From UBA12202 sp049595035 (lineage in GTDB: Bacteria; Pseudomonadota; Alphaproteobacteria; Puniceispirillales; UBA1172), in NCBI GenBank assembly GCA_049595035.1, contig JBMYKD010000003.1, positions 1-64,000 on the forward strand: 64,000 bases of DNA, given 5' to 3'. The position numbers and the translations under genes are program-made. Below the pieces are notes generated by a model that searched no databases, was not told the DNA's origin, and saw nothing but the letters and a program-made list of their open reading frames with translations. Numbering within the stretch: the stretch's first letter is position 1; each line of letters starts with the position of its first letter. Shown piece by piece: positions 24,832-34,145 of the stretch.

Positions 24832-27356
24832 GATGACGCGCTATCCTGTTTTATCTGGTCGGGGATGGCATCCAGCAACTGACGGGTTGCCGGATGACGG
24901 GGATGATTAAATATCGCATCAGTTCTACCCATTTCAACACATTGTCCATCCTTTAATACCATCACACGATGACAGATGGCGCGGATGACAGCAAGATCAT
25001 GACTGATAAAAATAACAGACAGATTATGATTAGCCATCAGATCAGTGATCAGCGTCAGGATTTGCTGGCGGATTAATGTATCCAGACTGGACGTAGCTTC
25101 ATCAAATAAAATGATATCAGGCGATGTGATCAAGGCTCTGGCTATGGCGATCCGTTGCCGCTGGCCGCCAGAAAACGCATGGATATGGCGATGCATCATA
25201 TCAGGCTGAAGCCCGACCGATTGCAGGGCTTCTGCCACTTTTTCCGTGATGGCGCGTTCGGTCAGATGTTCTGGCATTAGCCATAATGGTTCAGCAATAA
25301 TACGCCGGACACGATGCCGCGGATTAAACGCGCTATAAGGGTCTTGAAACACGGCTGATATGCGCCGCCGGATCACTGGTGTCATATGGTCAGGGTCAAT
25401 GGCATGACCGCCTAGTGTGACCGTGCCATGATCAGGATGTTCCAGCCCCAGCAAGAGCCGCGTCAAGGTTGATTTGCCACTACCGCTTTCCCCCACCAGC
25501 CCCAGACATTCCCCTTGCGCTAGCGTCAATGTCATATCCTCTAATACCGGTTTCTGGCTTTTTGCGATGCCAAGCATATTATGACCTGACGCATATTGTT
25601 TGGATAATTGCGTGGCTGTCAAAATCATATCTGCATCGGATAGGTCGGGCAGATGATGCTGATCAATGCGGCTTGCCGCTAACAGGGTGCGACTGACCGG
25701 ATGGGTCAGGGTCTGGGCAAATGGTGGTGATGCGGCATAATCCACCTGCCTGCCCTGATCCAGCACATAGATCTGTTCCACCATTTCTGCCAGTATGGCC
25801 AGATCATGGCTGATCATCAGCAATGCCATGTTGTCTTCTTCTGCTAACTGATTAAGCAGGGTCAGTATCCCGGCCTGGGTAACGGTATCCAGCGATGTCG
25901 TTGGCTCATCTGCTATCAGCAATTGGGGCTTGCCAATGATAGCCATGGCAATCATCACCCGCTGGCACTGGCCACCTGATAGCATATCCGGCAAGCTGTC
26001 TGGTGATACGATATCCGGTGTTAGCCCAACACGGTTAAGGCTATGCTGTGCCATATGTTCAGCGTCCTTCCGCGATATGCCATGTGACAATTCTGCGGCT
26101 TCGGCAATTTGTGCGGCAATGCCCTGAATAGGATTAAGCGCAAGCCGTGGGTCCTGAAAAATCATGGCAAAGCTTTTGTCACGATTGGGCCGCATCATAG
26201 CGTCACGGGTTATATCAACATCCTTGCCATTTATCTGTATCTGTCCGGTGACGTGAAAATCTGGTGGCAATAATCCCATTATTGCTAATGACAGAATGGA
26301 TTTGCCGGCCCCGCTTGCCCCGATTAGCCCTATCCTGTCTCCCTGATTAATCGATAAAGATAGCGGTGATAAAATCAGGCTATCCTGATGCCTGACCGAT
26401 AGATTCCTGACCATAAGCAATGAAGGGTCTGGTGCTTTTTCCATCGGGCTGGCTGGTGCGGTGGCAGAATGCCCATCGGGTTTTGTTGGTGCTGTATCAT
26501 GGGTGGCCTGTTCTGTCATATGATGGGGATCAATACGCTGACGCCAGCCTTCACCAATCAGATTAATCCCAATGACCGTCAACATGATAGTCAGGCCAGG
26601 GGCAATAGCCATATGCGGGGCAAGACCAATCATGGTTTGGCTATCGGCCAGCATCCGCCCCCAACTTGGTATTGGCGGCTGCGCGCCTAAACCCAGATAG
26701 GACAGGCCGGCTTCGGCTAGGATGGCTAGCGAAAACTGTATGGTCGCCTGTAAAATCAGAAGTGGTGCAATATTGGGAAGGATATGTTCTGCGGCAATCC
26801 GGAATGTGGATTTACCTGCCAGACGCGCAGACAGAATATAGGTCATATGCTGTTGTTGCATGGCTGATGCGCGTGTCATGCGAAGAAATACCGGAATATT
26901 AAACAGCCCGATAGCCAGCATGGCAATGCTGATACCAGCACCAAATCCAGCGGTGAGGAGCATGGCCATAATAACAGCAGGAAAGGCAAATAATACGTCC
27001 CCCCCACGGGTTAGTATATGATCAAATGCCGGTTTCTGGTTGAAAGCCGCTATGAGCCCTAGTGGAATGCCGCCCATCATGCCTATGAATACGCCTATCA
27101 GTGCCACGGATAATGTGACCGGGGTGGCGGCCATGATTTGTGATAAGATATCCCGGCCAAAATGATCAGTGCCAAGCCATGCGGCCGCTGATGGTGGTTG
27201 CATCCGATTAGCGATATTGATCAGGGATGGGTCAGCTGGTGTCCAGAAAAATGATAAAAGACCAGATAGCATAATCAACACCAGAATGACCCCGCCGACT
27301 AGCTGGCCAGTGACGATCCTGCCTTTACCAGATGAGGGGTAATCAAATGAAATCAT
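24828..27356 (-). CDS. Fused ABC importer: DppC-type permease plus two DppD/DppF-type ATPases
   Basis: A single 842-residue protein combining three subunits that are normally separate. Residues about 1-275 are a DppC/OppC-type permease (LGTDHFGRDILSQIMAATPV, and an EAA-like loop near 175-195). A Thr/Pro-rich linker (about 276-312) follows. ATPase 1 has Walker A GASGAGKS (346-353), signature LSGGQ (459-463) and Walker B LLIADEP (479-485). ATPase 2 has GESGSGKS (622-629), FSGGQ (728-732) and IILFDEA (748-754). All catalytic motifs look intact. The start overlaps the DppB-like gene stop by 4 bases. The frame is continuous, so it does not look like an assembly artefact. Confidence 0.93.
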   Translation of the reverse strand: MISFDYPSSGKGRIVTGQLVGGVILVLIMLSGLLSFFWTPADPSLINIANRMQPPSAAAWLGTDHFGRDILSQIMAATPVTLSVALIGVFIGMMGGIPLGLIAAFNQKPAFDHILTRGGDVLFAFPAVIMAMLLTAGFGAGISIAMLAIGLFNIPVFLRMTRASAMQQQHMTYILSARLAGKSTFRIAAEHILPNIAPLLILQATIQFSLAILAEAGLSYLGLGAQPPIPSWGRMLADSQTMIGLAPHMAIAPGLTIMLTVIGINLIGEGWRQRIDPHHMTEQATHDTAPTKPDGHSATAPASPMEKAPDPSLLMVRNLSVRHQDSLILSPLSLSINQGDRIGLIGASGAGKSILSLAIMGLLPPDFHVTGQIQINGKDVDITRDAMMRPNRDKSFAMIFQDPRLALNPIQGIAAQIAEAAELSHGISRKDAEHMAQHSLNRVGLTPDIVSPDSLPDMLSGGQCQRVMIAMAIIGKPQLLIADEPTTSLDTVTQAGILTLLNQLAEEDNMALLMISHDLAILAEMVEQIYVLDQGRQVDYAASPPFAQTLTHPVSRTLLAASRIDQHHLPDLSDADMILTATQLSKQYASGHNMLGIAKSQKPVLEDMTLTLAQGECLGLVGESGSGKSTLTRLLLGLEHPDHGTVTLGGHAIDPDHMTPVIRRRISAVFQDPYSAFNPRHRVRRIIAEPLWLMPEHLTERAITEKVAEALQSVGLQPDMMHRHIHAFSGGQRQRIAIARALITSPDIILFDEATSSLDTLIRQQILTLITDLMANHNLSVIFISHDLAVIRAICHRVMVLKDGQCVEMGRTDAIFNHPRHPATRQLLDAIPDQIKQDSASS

Positions 27357-28303
27357 GGCTTTGGCCGCCTTAACCTAGGGTCAATAGCGGCATAAATCAC
27401 ATCCGTAATAAACGTGACGGTAACAACGATAAGCACCATCATGAGAATAATGGATTCGATCAGGATAATATCCCGCTGACCAATGGCCTGAACCATTAGT
27501 CGCCCTAATCCGGGAAGACTGAATACATTTTCAATAATGATTGCACCAGCAATGAGAAAGGAGAATTGCATTCCCATAATGGTAACAACGGGAATTAACG
27601 CATTCATCCATCCATGTCGCCATAATGCCTGATCCAGGCTTAATCCCTTGGCACGGGCGGTGCGGATATAATCCTGCCGTGAAGCATCAAGCAGTGCAGA
27701 TCGCATCACCCGCAATAATATTGTCGCCTGTGGTATAGCAAGCGCAATAGCAGGCAAGGTAAGTTCAATCAATCCGGGGATTAATCCGTTTTGCCAGCCA
27801 CTAAATCCGCCTGCCGATACCCAGCCAAGCTGGACGGCAAAAATGATAATCAGTATCAGGGCAAACCAGAAATTGGGTAAGGCGATGCCAATCTGGCTGA
27901 AGAAGAGGATCACTTTATCCTGCCAGCGGCCTTCACGCGCCCCTGCCAGAAACCCGAATGGTAAAGCGATCAGAACAGTCAGGATCAAGGCATATATGGC
28001 AAGCGGTAATGTCACCATCATGCGTTCTAAAAGCAATTCTGCTACTGGTGTGCGATAGGTATAGGATAGACCAAAATCACCTTTAAACATGGCACCAATC
28101 CATCCAAGGTATCGCGTAAAGGGATCAGCATTAAGTCCGAGTTCCTGACGAAGGGCGGCGATGGTTTCCGGTGTGGCATTCATGCCAAGCATGGTTAGTG
28201 CTGGATCACCCGGAATAATTTCAAGCAGGGCAAAAATGACCACCGATGCAATAAATAACGTTAATAACAGCACGCCAAGACGACGCAGAATGAATCCAGC
28301 CAT
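27353..28303 (-). CDS. Peptide-type ABC transporter permease (DppB family)
   Basis: First membrane subunit of the importer. The 316 residues have about six helices, with the family N-terminus FILRRLGVLLLTLFIASVVI and the conserved segment FALLEIIPGDPALTMLG. The cytoplasmic EAA loop is DYIRTARAKGLSLDQALWRH (about residues 215-234) and couples to an ATPase. It lies 45 bases after the binding-protein gene and overlaps the downstream fusion gene. Together they make a complete dipeptide/oligopeptide/nickel-type importer. Confidence 0.94.
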   Translation of the reverse strand: MAGFILRRLGVLLLTLFIASVVIFALLEIIPGDPALTMLGMNATPETIAALRQELGLNADPFTRYLGWIGAMFKGDFGLSYTYRTPVAELLLERMMVTLPLAIYALILTVLIALPFGFLAGAREGRWQDKVILFFSQIGIALPNFWFALILIIIFAVQLGWVSAGGFSGWQNGLIPGLIELTLPAIALAIPQATILLRVMRSALLDASRQDYIRTARAKGLSLDQALWRHGWMNALIPVVTIMGMQFSFLIAGAIIIENVFSLPGLGRLMVQAIGQRDIILIESIILMMVLIVVTVTFITDVIYAAIDPRLRRPKP

Positions 28304-28348
28304 ATGTTATCATATACCTGATTTAGAAATGGATTTGGAAAAAAGATA

Positions 28349-29863
28349 TCAGTTTTTCCAGTAAACCCCTGTCATATCAGCCGCCTGAGTTGGGGCATGT
28401 TGCCATAAACCCATTAAATCAGCTTTGGCAATACCGGCATTGGCTAGCTGAAATAAAAATACATTAACCTGATCATCGGTAATATGCCGCTGGGCCTGAT
28501 GCAATAGCTTTGTCCGCTCTGTTGGCGCTGTTGCCTTATCAAGTTCAGTCATGATGGATTGGAACGCAGGGCTATCATATTGAAAATAATAGTCAGGCCG
28601 TGCATAGATACCAATATCAAAAGGTTCGGTATGACTAACAATAGTCAGATCATAATCCTTATTGCGGAAAACCTGTTCCAGCCATTGCGCCCATTCTACC
28701 GGTTCCAGCGTCACGCTGATGCCAATCTGGCTGAGCTGAGCCATAATGATTTCCCCACCACGGCGGGCATAGACAGGGGGCGGCAAGCTGATGGTTAGAT
28801 GCAGGTCGATTATACCCGCATCTGCCAGCAATTGCCTGGCTTTTTCCGGATCATAGACGGGCGTATCAACCAGATTAACATAATCAGGATGATGTGGTGC
28901 AAAATGCGACCCGATGGGTGTGCCATAGCCAAACATGGCACCATCAATAATATCCTGTTTGTTGATAGCCATGGCAATAGCTTGCCGAACAGCCAATTGA
29001 TCCAGAGGCGGGCGCGCATGATTGATGGCTAGTATGGTTTCGCCTTCGGTTGACCCGTTAATCAAGGCAAGCCGTTTATCGGTGGCCAGCACAGAAAGAT
29101 TTTCAGGGGCGGGAAAGGCCGGAAAGGCATCAACCTCACCTGTCTGGACAGCAGCCATTGCAGCAACAGGATCAGAAATAAAGCGAAAGGTGACCGTGTC
29201 TAGTTTCGCTGGCCTACCCCAGTAATCGCTGTTTTTTTCAAGAATGATGCGATCACCTTTCACCCATGATTTTACCTTGAAAGCACCTGTGCCAATAGCT
29301 GTCTGGCGCAAATGATCCACATGGTGAGGGGCAATAATAACGGCATCACCCCATGCCAGTTTAAACAGGAAATTGCCGTCAGGTTGTTTGAGCCGGATAG
29401 TAAGCCTGTCTGGTGCGTTGACTGTGATATCCGCAATGCCTTTGAATAATGCTTTTTGTGCGTTAATGGATGTTTCTGATCTGGCACGATCTAGGGAAAA
29501 CTTGACCGCTGCCGCATCCAGAATAGTGCCATCATGAAACGTAATTCCTGCATGGAGTGTAAACTGATAGAGGCGACCATTATCAGAAATATCCCATGAC
29601 TTGGCTAGCTGCGGGATAATATCACCATGTTCGGTAAATCGGGTCAGACCTTCATAGACATTAGCATAAAGCACCTGATCAATGGCACCTGCCGCGGCAC
29701 TTGTTGGATCAAGATGTGGCGGTTCTAGCTGAAGACCAATAGTAGCATCACTGCGTAAATCAGCGGATAGACTGGCTGTAAACACGGCTAAAAGTGCCGC
29801 AGTGATAGCCATCACCGCCCCTGACCGGATGGATAGAAGACATGAAAGAAAAACACGTGCCAT
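28349..29863 (-). CDS. Peptide-type solute-binding protein (SBP family 5)
   Basis: Periplasmic receptor that delivers the substrate to the importer. The 504 residues begin with a signal peptide (hydrophobic about residues 15-32, ending SLSA). They show the family-5 pattern: QLEPPHLDPTSAAAGAIDQV near the mature start, GLTRFTEHGDIIPQLAKSWD, LYQFTLHAGITFHDGTIL, and APHHPDYVNL. The substrate (peptide, nickel, opine or other) is not evident. It is the first gene of a five-gene minus-strand operon that includes an amidohydrolase, which favours a peptide or amide substrate. Confidence 0.93.
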   Translation of the reverse strand: MARVFLSCLLSIRSGAVMAITAALLAVFTASLSADLRSDATIGLQLEPPHLDPTSAAAGAIDQVLYANVYEGLTRFTEHGDIIPQLAKSWDISDNGRLYQFTLHAGITFHDGTILDAAAVKFSLDRARSETSINAQKALFKGIADITVNAPDRLTIRLKQPDGNFLFKLAWGDAVIIAPHHVDHLRQTAIGTGAFKVKSWVKGDRIILEKNSDYWGRPAKLDTVTFRFISDPVAAMAAVQTGEVDAFPAFPAPENLSVLATDKRLALINGSTEGETILAINHARPPLDQLAVRQAIAMAINKQDIIDGAMFGYGTPIGSHFAPHHPDYVNLVDTPVYDPEKARQLLADAGIIDLHLTISLPPPVYARRGGEIIMAQLSQIGISVTLEPVEWAQWLEQVFRNKDYDLTIVSHTEPFDIGIYARPDYYFQYDSPAFQSIMTELDKATAPTERTKLLHQAQRHITDDQVNVFLFQLANAGIAKADLMGLWQHAPTQAADMTGVYWKN

Positions 29864-29984
29864 TACGTTGCAATACCCCGATAAATGTTCATTCCCTTTT
29901 TTACATCATTTTCTGTTTACGGAAAGGAGTTTTTATTGACATAACAGCCATAAATTTGATTATAATAAACATTGATTAAATATC

Positions 29985-29999
29985 TTGATAATTTATCAA
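29985..29999. promoter_or_regulatory. Operator-like dyad before the SDH-like cluster
   Basis: TTGATAA-T-TTATCAA is a perfect 7-base inverted repeat around one base, containing the T-N11-A core typical of LysR-type regulator sites. It lies 14 bases before the ATG at 30014. The cluster ends in a LysR gene (34831), which is a natural candidate to bind it. A similar FNR site would need a 4-base spacer, so FNR is less likely. Confidence 0.4.
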
Positions 30000-30013
30000 T
30001 ATTTGGGTCGTCT

Positions 30014-30727
30014 ATGGAAGATTTAACAATTAAGATATGGCGTGGTGCGGAAAAGGGATCATTCCAGACTTTTTCTGTGCCTAAACGGGAAAACCAGACT
30101 ATTCTGGATGTCGTGACAGAAATTCAGCAACGTCAGGATCAGAGCATAAGTTATCGTTTTGCCTGTCGGGTTGGTGTTTGCGGATCATGCGCCATGACGG
30201 TTAACGGAAAACCACGCTGGACATGCCGCACCCATATTGGTGCATTGAAATCATCTGTCATTACAATTGAACCATTAAAGAATATGCCACCGATCAAGGA
30301 TCTGGTGGCTGATATGTCCGGATTTTTTGATAAATGGGGGCAAGCCGGGAATGTCTTTGCAAGCGATAAGACAAGACAGGATGCCCCGGCTAAAGTTGAT
30401 CCGGAATCAAAACAGCGCAAGGCCGCCAATGCAGCCATAGAATGTATTAACTGCGGCGTCTGTTATGCGGCTTGTGATGTGGTACGGTGGAATGATGACT
30501 ATCTGGGGCCTGCCGCATTGAACCGTGCATGGTCACTGGTCAATGATGTGCGCCATAATCAGAAACAGGAAACCATGTCGGTTGCCATGGGTGCTGGTGG
30601 ATGTGGAAATTGTCATTCTCAGGGAAACTGCATGACAGCCTGTCCCATAGGATTAAGCCCGACGCGGTCTATCGCCGGATTAAAAAAGATGAGCCTGTTT
30701 AGCCTGATGGGGACGCGCGATGCTTGA
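30014..30727 (+). CDS. SDH/fumarate reductase-like iron-sulfur subunit
   Basis: Electron-transfer subunit (B) of a succinate dehydrogenase/fumarate reductase-type complex. The first ATG of the open frame (30014) is used, since only a TTG lies further upstream; 237 residues result. The [2Fe-2S] motif CRVGVCGSCAMTVNG ends with WTCRTH. The C-terminal clusters are CINCGVCYAACDV (usually CxxCxxxCP; here the last Cys is followed by Asp) and CGNCHSQGNCMTACPIGLSP. It is the first gene of a tightly overlapping set B-D-C-A, followed by a fumarase-like pair and LysR. Confidence 0.9.
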   Translation: MEDLTIKIWRGAEKGSFQTFSVPKRENQTILDVVTEIQQRQDQSISYRFACRVGVCGSCAMTVNGKPRWTCRTHIGALKSSVITIEPLKNMPPIKDLVADMSGFFDKWGQAGNVFASDKTRQDAPAKVDPESKQRKAANAAIECINCGVCYAACDVVRWNDDYLGPAALNRAWSLVNDVRHNQKQETMSVAMGAGGCGNCHSQGNCMTACPIGLSPTRSIAGLKKMSLFSLMGTRDA

Positions 30728-31058
30728 AGCCAGACTATATGTGTTGCAACGTCTGACAGCGGTGATCATGGTGCCTATGGTTATCGGGCATCTGGCTACT
30801 ATTCTATATGCCACGCGTGCTGAATTAACGGCCGAATCTATTCTGGCGCGGGTGCAATCATCGCCATGGCTGGTGGTATTTTATACCTCGTTTGTTGTCA
30901 TGGTGGCGATCCATGCCCCGCTTGGTCTTCGCAAAATACTGATAGAATGGGGACGTATAAGAATGCGTACCGCTAATGCGATATCATTAGTGCTATTTCT
31001 AACTTTTCTGGGAATGGGACTGCGTGGTGTCTGGGCGTTGACAGGGGGGGCAGCATGA
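30720..31058 (+). CDS. SDH/FRD-like membrane anchor subunit (D-like)
   Basis: A 112-residue protein with three hydrophobic helices. The start VLQRLTAVIMVPMVIGHL resembles SdhD/FrdD anchors, which carry an RxTA motif near their first helix. His residues in GHLATI and VAIHAPLGLRKIL could ligate heme. It overlaps the iron-sulfur gene by 8 bases and the next anchor gene by 4, so all are coupled. Confidence 0.8.
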   Translation: MLEARLYVLQRLTAVIMVPMVIGHLATILYATRAELTAESILARVQSSPWLVVFYTSFVVMVAIHAPLGLRKILIEWGRIRMRTANAISLVLFLTFLGMGLRGVWALTGGAA

Positions 31059-31432
31059 TCACCCGTCAACGATTAACGCTCAGCTATATGGCTTTTATCC
31101 TTCACCGTCTATCGGGGTTGGGGCTGGTCTGTTTTCTGCCCTTTCATTTTCTGGTTTTGGGGCTGGGGCTGGAAGGGGAAGCTGCATTGGATTCCATGCT
31201 TGCCTATACCGAACAGCCACTGGTCAAGGCAGGTGAATATATATTGGTGATATTGTTTAGCTTGCATCTGTTACTGGGGGTCAGGGTGCTAATCATTGAA
31301 TGGATGCCGTGGCCTGATAGCGATCAGGAATCTCGTACCGGATATACAGGATTGCGGATTGGCTGGATTTTCGGCGCCGTGGGAATGGCTTTAATACTGG
31401 GCTGGATTTTTATTGATGGTGTAATGGTATGA
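31055..31432 (+). CDS. SDH/FRD-like cytochrome b subunit (C-like)
   Basis: A 125-residue inner-membrane protein with three helices. FILHRLSGLGLVCFLPFHFL carries the HRxSG quinone-site motif of SdhC, and LFSLHLLLGVRVLIIEW matches the H-x3-GVRH-like heme/quinone region. It overlaps its neighbours by 4 bases on each side (ATGA junctions). With the preceding gene it should anchor the flavoprotein and iron-sulfur subunits and pass electrons to quinone. Confidence 0.82.
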   Translation: MITRQRLTLSYMAFILHRLSGLGLVCFLPFHFLVLGLGLEGEAALDSMLAYTEQPLVKAGEYILVILFSLHLLLGVRVLIIEWMPWPDSDQESRTGYTGLRIGWIFGAVGMALILGWIFIDGVMV

Positions 31433-33219
31433 CAACGCAAATGGATAACCAACTGGATATGATCAAAACCGATATTCTGATTATCGGAACCGGTGGTGCC
31501 GGATTATTTGCCGCCCTTCATGCGAAACAGGCCAACCCTGATCTTGATGTAACCCTTGCGGTGAAAGGCCTGGTCGGCAAATGTGGCTGCACGCGCATGG
31601 TTCAGGGGGGCTATAATGTTGCTCTAGCATCCGGTGACAGCATTGAACGTCATTTTATGGATACGATTGTTGGCGGCAAATGGTTGCCTGATCAGAAACT
31701 GGCATGGCGGCTTTGTGAAACGGCGGTGGAACGGATCAATGAACTGGAAAACGAAGTCGGTTGTTATTTTGATCGCAATCCGGATGGTAGTTTGCATCAA
31801 AAGGCCTTTGCCGGACAGAGTTTTGATCGCACGGTGCATAAATCAGACCTCACCGGAATTGAAATTATTAACCGGCTAATGGAAAAAGTCTGGGCAGCCA
31901 AAGTCCGTAAACTTGAAGAACATCGCGCTATTAAGCTGGTGCGTTCCGCTGATCAATCCGGGATTGCTGGCGCGGTTCTCATTGATATGCGAAGCGGTTC
32001 ATACCGTTATGTTGCTGCCAAGGCTGTTATGCTGGCCACCGGTGCCGGGCCGACCATGTATCGCTATCATACCCCATCTGGCGATAAGACATGTGATGGG
32101 CTGAACATGGCACTTGATCTGGGGCTTAGTCTGCGGGACATGGAAATGGTGCAATTTCACCCGACCGGATTACTGGGCGGGCCTGATACACGGATGACCG
32201 GAACAGTGTTGGAAGAGGGCTTACGCGGGGCTGGTGGCCATCTGCTTAATGGTGACAAAGAACGGTTTATGTTCCATTACAACGAAGCCGGTGAACGCGC
32301 CACGCGGGATATAGTCAGTCGCGGTATTTATCAGGAAATGCGCAAAGGCCGGACAACACCGATGGGAGGTGTTTATATTTCTATGGGACATCTGGGGCCG
32401 GATCATGTGGCCAGAAGTTTTCCGGGGATGGTGAAACGGTGCCGGGATTGCGGATTTGATCTTGCGGGAGGACTGGTTGAAGTTGTGCCGACAGCTCATT
32501 ACATGATGGGCGGTATCACATTCAATGCTGATGCCAGTACCGCGATTGATGGATTATTTGCAGCAGGTGAAGATTGCGGCGGCGTGCATGGTGCCAATCG
32601 GCTTGGCGGAAACGGCGTTGCTAATTCTACGGTGTTTGGTGGTATCGCCGGTGATACGATGGCGACCTATCTGAAACAGAACCGGACATGGCGAGATGCT
32701 GATCCGGCAGAATTGGAAAAAGCCATTGCCGAAGCCGAATACCCGTTTACAAAATCCGGTGGTGATCTGTTTGGCCTGCGTCATGATCTGGCCGAAACCA
32801 TGTGGAATGATGTTGGCGTTATGCGGGATAAAACTGGATTGGATCGCGGGCTTTCCGCTATCAGATCATATGCTGATGCGATCACCGAAATGGGTATTAA
32901 TGGTCAGGATAAGGCCTTTAATATGAGCTGGCATGAATGGCTAAATCTGAAGTCGTTGATCCGCATATCTGAAGCGATTGCCATGGCCGCTCGTGCCAGA
33001 GAAAACTCACGCGGGGCGCATTTCCGCGAAGATTTTCCCGATACGGGCAGTCTGGAAGAATCCGCAAATACTGTTATTCGTGCAACTGATCATGGTCTGG
33101 AATTAACGCTTGAGCCTGTTGATTTTAGTATTGTTAAACCCGGGCAGAGTCTGATTGATGATGCCGACGGGGTACCACCAGAACAGGCGACGTCAGATCA
33201 GAAGGAGCTGGTATCATGA
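31429..33219 (+). CDS. SDH/fumarate reductase-like flavoprotein, atypical FAD site
   Basis: Catalytic subunit (A) of a succinate dehydrogenase/fumarate reductase-type enzyme, 596 residues. It has the FAD-binding start DILIIGTGGAGLFAALHA, the substrate-site QFHPTGL and TAHYMMGGI segments and the C-terminal REN-SRGAH-FRED motif. The usual covalent FAD histidine (SHTxxAQGG) is replaced: the sequence is CGCTRMVQGG, so FAD is probably bound non-covalently. The core SDH of an aerobe normally has that His, so this looks like a paralogue for another substrate or direction. It overlaps the next gene by 4 bases. Confidence 0.88.
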   Translation: MTTQMDNQLDMIKTDILIIGTGGAGLFAALHAKQANPDLDVTLAVKGLVGKCGCTRMVQGGYNVALASGDSIERHFMDTIVGGKWLPDQKLAWRLCETAVERINELENEVGCYFDRNPDGSLHQKAFAGQSFDRTVHKSDLTGIEIINRLMEKVWAAKVRKLEEHRAIKLVRSADQSGIAGAVLIDMRSGSYRYVAAKAVMLATGAGPTMYRYHTPSGDKTCDGLNMALDLGLSLRDMEMVQFHPTGLLGGPDTRMTGTVLEEGLRGAGGHLLNGDKERFMFHYNEAGERATRDIVSRGIYQEMRKGRTTPMGGVYISMGHLGPDHVARSFPGMVKRCRDCGFDLAGGLVEVVPTAHYMMGGITFNADASTAIDGLFAAGEDCGGVHGANRLGGNGVANSTVFGGIAGDTMATYLKQNRTWRDADPAELEKAIAEAEYPFTKSGGDLFGLRHDLAETMWNDVGVMRDKTGLDRGLSAIRSYADAITEMGINGQDKAFNMSWHEWLNLKSLIRISEAIAMAARARENSRGAHFREDFPDTGSLEESANTVIRATDHGLELTLEPVDFSIVKPGQSLIDDADGVPPEQATSDQKELVS

Positions 33220-34145
33220 CGATAACCGCACAGCATATTGAAGAAGCGGCTTATGAGATTATGAAAAAGGCCGCTATTGATATTCCCGAAGATTATCTGT
33301 CCGGTATTGAAGCCATGGCCGATACCGAAAGTGGTGATTTATCGGCATTCGTGTTGTCAGCAATGCTGGATAACTATCGCGCGGCCACCGAAGACCGGCG
33401 CCCCATGTGTGCGGATACCGGATTGCCGCGCTATTATGTCAAAGTTGGCGATAAGGCCCGTATGGATAGTATGGTTGCCCTTGAAGCCGCGCTGAGAAAA
33501 GCGACTGCCGATGCAACCCATGATGTTCCCCTAAGACCAAATCGCGTGCATCCGTTATGGCGAACCGAACATAATAACAATCTGGGCATTAATTCACCGG
33601 AAGTTGAATGGAGCTTTGAGCCAGATGCAGACTGGATTGATGTTACCACTGTTCATAAAGGCGGATTATTTGGATCAGACTACCGCATGCTATTTCCGGG
33701 TGATGGAATTGATGGGATTAAGCGATTTTTACTTGATACATTAATTGCTTTTGGTAAGCGTGGGCTAGCATGTCAGCCTGCCATTGTCGGTGTTGGTATT
33801 GGTGGTTCCAAAGATACTTGTATGCAACTGGGTAAACAGGCCGCCTGTCTGCGGGTCGTGGGTGATCGTAACCCTGATCCGGAGATCGCCAAACTGGAAG
33901 ACGAATTTAAGGAGCTTGGAAATTCGATTGGTATGGGGGCAATGGGGTTTGTCGGATCATCCATGGTGGTGGATTGCCATATTGAAGTTGGATACACACA
34001 TACAGGCGGTATGCCGGTTAGTGTACATACCTTTTGCCTGTCATCACGGCGAGCCACCGCAAGAATCCATAGTAATGGTGAAATCACATATCGCACAGAC
34101 CCCCAGTGGTTTACCCCATATATGCGGCGGGAGGGCATCACATGA
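33216..34145 (+). CDS. Class I fumarase/tartrate dehydratase-like alpha subunit
   Basis: Fe-S hydro-lyase large subunit, 309 residues, as in TtdA and two-part class I fumarases. Likely cluster cysteines are in RRPMCADTGLPRYYV, SKDTCMQLGKQAACL and HTFCLSSRRATARI. The segment NNNLGINSPEVEWSFEPDAD lies between. AAGGAG precedes the ATG. It overlaps the flavoprotein gene and is followed by the beta subunit, so a dehydrogenase-hydratase pair is encoded together, mirroring succinate to fumarate to malate. Confidence 0.88.
   Translation: MTITAQHIEEAAYEIMKKAAIDIPEDYLSGIEAMADTESGDLSAFVLSAMLDNYRAATEDRRPMCADTGLPRYYVKVGDKARMDSMVALEAALRKATADATHDVPLRPNRVHPLWRTEHNNNLGINSPEVEWSFEPDADWIDVTTVHKGGLFGSDYRMLFPGDGIDGIKRFLLDTLIAFGKRGLACQPAIVGVGIGGSKDTCMQLGKQAACLRVVGDRNPDPEIAKLEDEFKELGNSIGMGAMGFVGSSMVVDCHIEVGYTHTGGMPVSVHTFCLSSRRATARIHSNGEITYRTDPQWFTPYMRREGIT

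Noticed and set aside
29985..29999. FNR/Anr box before the SDH-like cluster
   Set aside because: TTGAT and ATCAA are present but separated by 5 bases; FNR sites need 4.
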